Source of the DNA: Haloferacaceae archaeon PL-Br10_E2g29
Lineage (GTDB): Archaea; Halobacteriota; Halobacteria; Halobacteriales; Haloferacaceae
Assembly: GCA_001563965.1 (NCBI GenBank)
Contig: LKMS01000070.1
Location: forward strand, 1-7,913
Length of the DNA: 7,913 bases
Reading direction: 5' to 3'
The position numbers and the translations under genes are program-made. This document shows, piece by piece, positions 5,745-7,913 of the stretch. How positions within the stretch are numbered: position 1 is the first letter of the stretch; every line of letters begins with the position of its first letter. The notes under the pieces were generated by a model. The model was not told where the DNA came from, searched no databases, and worked only from the letters and a program-made list of their open reading frames with translations.

Positions 5745-6403
5745 GCCGCGAAACCGACACGATCGAGAAAGGAACGAACCAAACCGCCCACTCGACACCG
5801 GACGGGTGGCCGGTCGAACTCCGTGGCGTTACCGAGTCGGTGGTCGCCACCCTCGGCCCGAACGACCGGTGGAATCTCGCGGCGCTCGGCCTGCACGCAC
5901 CAACCGAGCCCGGGAAACCGGTGACGGCGACGACGTGGGGAAACACGCGAACCCGTCGGAACTTCCATCGCGAGGGCGGCGGTGTTGTGTTGTTCACGGC
6001 CGATTCGCTGTTGTTTGCGTCGGCCGCGATGACGATTCGCGAGGAGCCCGAACCGGTCGTCGAGCACGCCGACGCATGGGTCGCTGTCGACGCCGACCCG
6101 ATCGAGGGCGGCGAATCCGGTGGCACCTCGTGGGAACGGTGGGTGCTCGAACCACGCGAGCCCGGAACCGTCGACACAGCGCGACCGGGGACGATCAACC
6201 GCGGCTGTGGAGCCGTAATCGAGGCGACGGTTGCGGCCTCCCGACTCGATGTGCCGGCGTACGACACCGACACACTGCTTGATCGACTGGCATTTTTCGA
6301 GGAAACCGTCGAGAAATGCGGCGGTTCGCGCGACCGGGCGGCCTTCGAACTCGTGAGCGAGGAAAGCGGCTGGCGCGAGCGACGCGATGGCGGGAAGATT
6401 TAA
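5741..6403 (+). CDS. DUF447 family protein, probable flavin binder
   Basis: A 220-aa protein recognisable as the archaeal DUF447 family by LRGVTESVVATLGPNDRWN (27-45), TTWGNTRTRRNFHREGG (64-80) and TINRGCGAVIEATVAASRL (151-169). From memory, a structural-genomics model of an archaeal DUF447 protein shows an FMN-binding split-barrel-like fold, so a flavin-linked cytosolic role is likely, but no reaction is known to me. The first 23 residues are polar and probably disordered. The start at 5741 overlaps the CitG-like stop by 4 nt (ATGA). The family also occurs, as I recall, beside tetrahydromethanopterin genes in methylotrophic bacteria, which again points to coenzyme metabolism. TAA stop, 56 nt before the S17e gene. 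Confidence 0.85.
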   Translation: MSRETDTIEKGTNQTAHSTPDGWPVELRGVTESVVATLGPNDRWNLAALGLHAPTEPGKPVTATTWGNTRTRRNFHREGGGVVLFTADSLLFASAAMTIREEPEPVVEHADAWVAVDADPIEGGESGGTSWERWVLEPREPGTVDTARPGTINRGCGAVIEATVAASRLDVPAYDTDTLLDRLAFFEETVEKCGGSRDRAAFELVSEESGWRERRDGGKI

Positions 6404-6430
6404 CTGGCCGACAAAACGCGGAACGAATCG

Positions 6431-6436
6431 TTTTAG
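6431..6436 (+). promoter_or_regulatory. TATA-like box of the S17e gene
   Basis: TTTTAG is centred about 26 nt before the ATG at 6460, as expected for a leaderless transcript starting at the start codon. It gives the ribosomal protein gene a promoter of its own even though it follows the cofD operon on the same strand. No Shine-Dalgarno sequence is evident. Confidence 0.5.
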
Positions 6437-6459
6437 TGTTGCTCCGGTCAACCACCAAT

Positions 6460-6645
6460 ATGGCAATCAAACCCAAGTACGTCAAGCAGCTCGCGACGAC
6501 CCTGCTTGAAAAGTACCCCGAAGCGTTCAACACCGACTTCGAGACGAACAAAGAAAACGTCACCAAACTCACCACTGTCGAGTCGAAAGGCGTTCGCAAC
6601 CGCGTCGCCGGCTACATCACACGGAAGAAAGCGGGCGTCGTCTAA
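6460..6645 (+). CDS. rps17e: 30S ribosomal protein S17e
   Basis: A 61-aa basic protein, the normal length for archaeal S17e (eukaryotic S17 family), a small-subunit ribosomal protein absent from bacteria. It shows the family N-terminus MAIKPKYVKQLA (1-12), the helix LLEKYPEAFNTDFETNK (15-31), and the conserved C-terminus VRNRVAGYITRKK (45-57). The ATG at 6460 is the family start; a longer in-frame start at 6316 would lie inside the DUF447 gene. It lies 56 nt after that gene with a TATA-like box between, so it may be transcribed both alone and by readthrough from the cofD operon. TAA stop followed closely by a T-run. Confidence 0.96.
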   Translation: MAIKPKYVKQLATTLLEKYPEAFNTDFETNKENVTKLTTVESKGVRNRVAGYITRKKAGVV

Positions 6646-6652
6646 GGCGATA

Positions 6653-6657
6653 TTTTT
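6653..6657 (+). terminator. Oligo-T tract after the S17e gene
   Basis: TTTTT begins 8 nt after the S17e stop in an AT-rich patch (GATATTTTTGTC). It is positioned as an archaeal U-tract terminator ending the plus-strand operon before the convergent gene. No strong hairpin precedes it. Confidence 0.45.
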
Positions 6658-6726
6658 GTCGACACGAAGTTTAGTCGAGTACGTAATGTTCGGCCACGCA
6701 TCGTTGTAACCGCCGACCGCAACCAG

Positions 6727-7913
6727 TCAGTAGACGTAGTCGTTCTCGGTGAGCTGGACGTAGCCGTTCCTTCTGAACGCGCGTTTCTGTTTTTTGTACT
6801 TGTAGAGGAACTTCCCGCCCGAAAGCCCCGACCGAATCGTTCGCGTTTTGAGCAGGTTTTTGCCGTCGGCTGCGAGCATCTCGCGGACGGTTTTGAACGT
6901 TCGATCCCAGTCGGCCGGTTCGTAGCCCCGACAGAGTTCGGCAAACGTCACGTTGCGGAGCAGTTCGTCACCGATCGCGTCGTGCCAGCGCTCGTTGTAC
7001 GTCGAGAGGTCGCCCGCGGCGGCCAACTCGCCGGCGATTGCGCCGGTTCGAACGGCGACGTGATCGCCACCCTCATGAAACGCCGAGGTCGTTCCCATCG
7101 CCCCGCCGGCGATCGCAATCCCCGCGTCGACGGGCGATTCGATCGGCCGGGTCGACGAAATGCTGTACGTTTCGGTTCCGTTGCGTTTTCCACAGTCCTC
7201 GACGAGCGGAAAGTCGGTCTCGATGTCGTACTCGTCACCCCAGACGTGTTCGAGCAGCCGGCGAATGTACGTCTCGCCGGTCGGAATCCGCTCGTCGTCC
7301 TCATCGAGCAGCGCATACTCCTCGCGGTTGTCGAGTGCGTCGATATCGAGGCCGATCGGCATCGTGAGGCCGACCCGACAGATCCGGTTGTTATTGGGAA
7401 ACACCCATGGGTAGGCGGTGTGGCCGGGCATGACGCCCCACCAGAACTTGATGGCGGATTTGCATTCCTCAAACACCTCCTCGGGGAACCGGCGGTACTC
7501 CTGGTAGGCGATGTGGTTGGCCTTCGGGGAGGCCAAAAGGTCGGATGCCTGCTGTTCGTCGGGCAAATACCGATCGAGCACGCGGTTGGTGACGGTGCGC
7601 TGTGGACCGTCGGCGAGAATGATGAAATCGGCAGTCAGCCGATCGCCGTTTGCAAGCGTTACGGTATGTCGTGGGTCGGCATCGGTAGCGAGGTCGGTTT
7701 CGACGTCTTTGACGCGTGCGCCGATGCGGTACTCCGCGCCGGCGGCCTCCGCACGCTCGCGAAGCCAGTCATCAAACCGTGCGCGCTGGAAGGTGTAGCC
7801 GAAATGCTCGTACTCCGATTCGATGCCGGTCGCGGTGAGCGTACAGGACTCGCGTGGGCCGATAAACTCCGCCCGGTCGAGATGTTGGAGGAGGACGCCG
7901 TCGGGAAACTCGT
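6727..7913 (-). CDS. Geranylgeranyl reductase family FAD protein (N-terminus beyond window)
   Basis: The minus frame is open from the window edge to TGA at 6727-6729: 394 complete codons, about 50 short of the usual 400-460 residues, so the N-terminal dinucleotide-binding GxGxxG segment lies outside. Reading inward, DRAEFIGPRESCTLT (about 7840-7884), HFGYTFQRARFDDWLRERA (about 7748-7806) and FIILADGPQRTV (about 7591-7626) are typical of the flavoprotein monooxygenase-like GGR family. YPWVFP (7396-7413) matches the YxWxFP substrate-cavity motif of archaeal GGRs. GGAMGTTSAFHEGGDHVAV (7051-7107) is the second FAD-binding region. Such enzymes hydrogenate geranylgeranyl chains of archaeal membrane lipids or of quinone and carotenoid-type prenyl chains; haloarchaea have several paralogues, so the substrate is unclear. 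The GTG at 7581 is internal, because similarity continues upstream of it. Convergent with the S17e gene. Confidence 0.9.
   Translation of the reverse strand, partial: EFPDGVLLQHLDRAEFIGPRESCTLTATGIESEYEHFGYTFQRARFDDWLRERAEAAGAEYRIGARVKDVETDLATDADPRHTVTLANGDRLTADFIILADGPQRTVTNRVLDRYLPDEQQASDLLASPKANHIAYQEYRRFPEEVFEECKSAIKFWWGVMPGHTAYPWVFPNNNRICRVGLTMPIGLDIDALDNREEYALLDEDDERIPTGETYIRRLLEHVWGDEYDIETDFPLVEDCGKRNGTETYSISSTRPIESPVDAGIAIAGGAMGTTSAFHEGGDHVAVRTGAIAGELAAAGDLSTYNERWHDAIGDELLRNVTFAELCRGYEPADWDRTFKTVREMLAADGKNLLKTRTIRSGLSGGKFLYKYKKQKRAFRRNGYVQLTENDYVY

Noticed and set aside
6316..6459. N-terminal extension of S17e
   Set aside because: It overlaps the DUF447 gene and is absent from the well-known 60-65 residue family. 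A TATA-like box sits just before the ATG at 6460.
5669..6466. Minus-strand open frame opposite the DUF447 gene
   Set aside because: It is antisense to clear coding sequence, and its composition is typical of reverse-frame translation of haloarchaeal genes.
7579..7581. GTG as the start of the geranylgeranyl reductase gene
   Set aside because: The frame continues upstream to the window edge with clear family similarity (ADGPQRTV, GYTFQRARFDDW), so the GTG is internal.

Overview
The window reads as chromosomal DNA of a halophilic archaeon (class Halobacteria). The reasons are a high GC content with many GTC, GAC and TCGA words, very acidic predicted proteins, a coenzyme F420 gene (cofD), an archaeal-type ribosomal protein S17e, an archaeal geranylgeranyl reductase family protein, and TATA-like boxes about 25-30 nt upstream of several start codons, as expected for leaderless haloarchaeal transcripts. 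I cannot fix the genus. Genes fill almost the whole window. No RNA gene, insertion sequence or CRISPR array was seen.

Left part (1-1932, + strand): the last codons of an upstream gene; a 138-aa ribbon-helix-helix regulator with a long C-terminal extension; an NADPH-dependent FMN reductase reading frame broken by one TAG codon where the family has a tyrosine; and a universal stress protein with a disordered acidic tail.

Middle part (1933-6645): a minus-strand biotin-protein ligase/repressor (birA type) is divergent from a tightly packed plus-strand operon. The operon runs cofD (2-phospho-L-lactate transferase, F420 synthesis), a short dihydrouridine-synthase-like TIM-barrel flavoprotein, a CitG-like triphosphoribosyl-dephospho-CoA synthase family protein, and a DUF447 protein. 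Each of these stop codons overlaps the next start (8, 4 and 4 nt), so the four are probably translated together. The gene for ribosomal protein S17e follows after 56 nt with its own TATA-like box. A known coenzyme gene coupled to a flavoprotein-like barrel, a ribosyl-nucleotide-transferring enzyme family and a probable flavin-binding protein of unknown function suggests an uncharacterised cofactor-making or cofactor-modifying pathway. This is the best candidate for a new system here.

Right part (6727-7913, - strand): a geranylgeranyl reductase family flavoprotein, convergent with the S17e gene, whose N-terminal FAD-binding segment lies beyond the window end.
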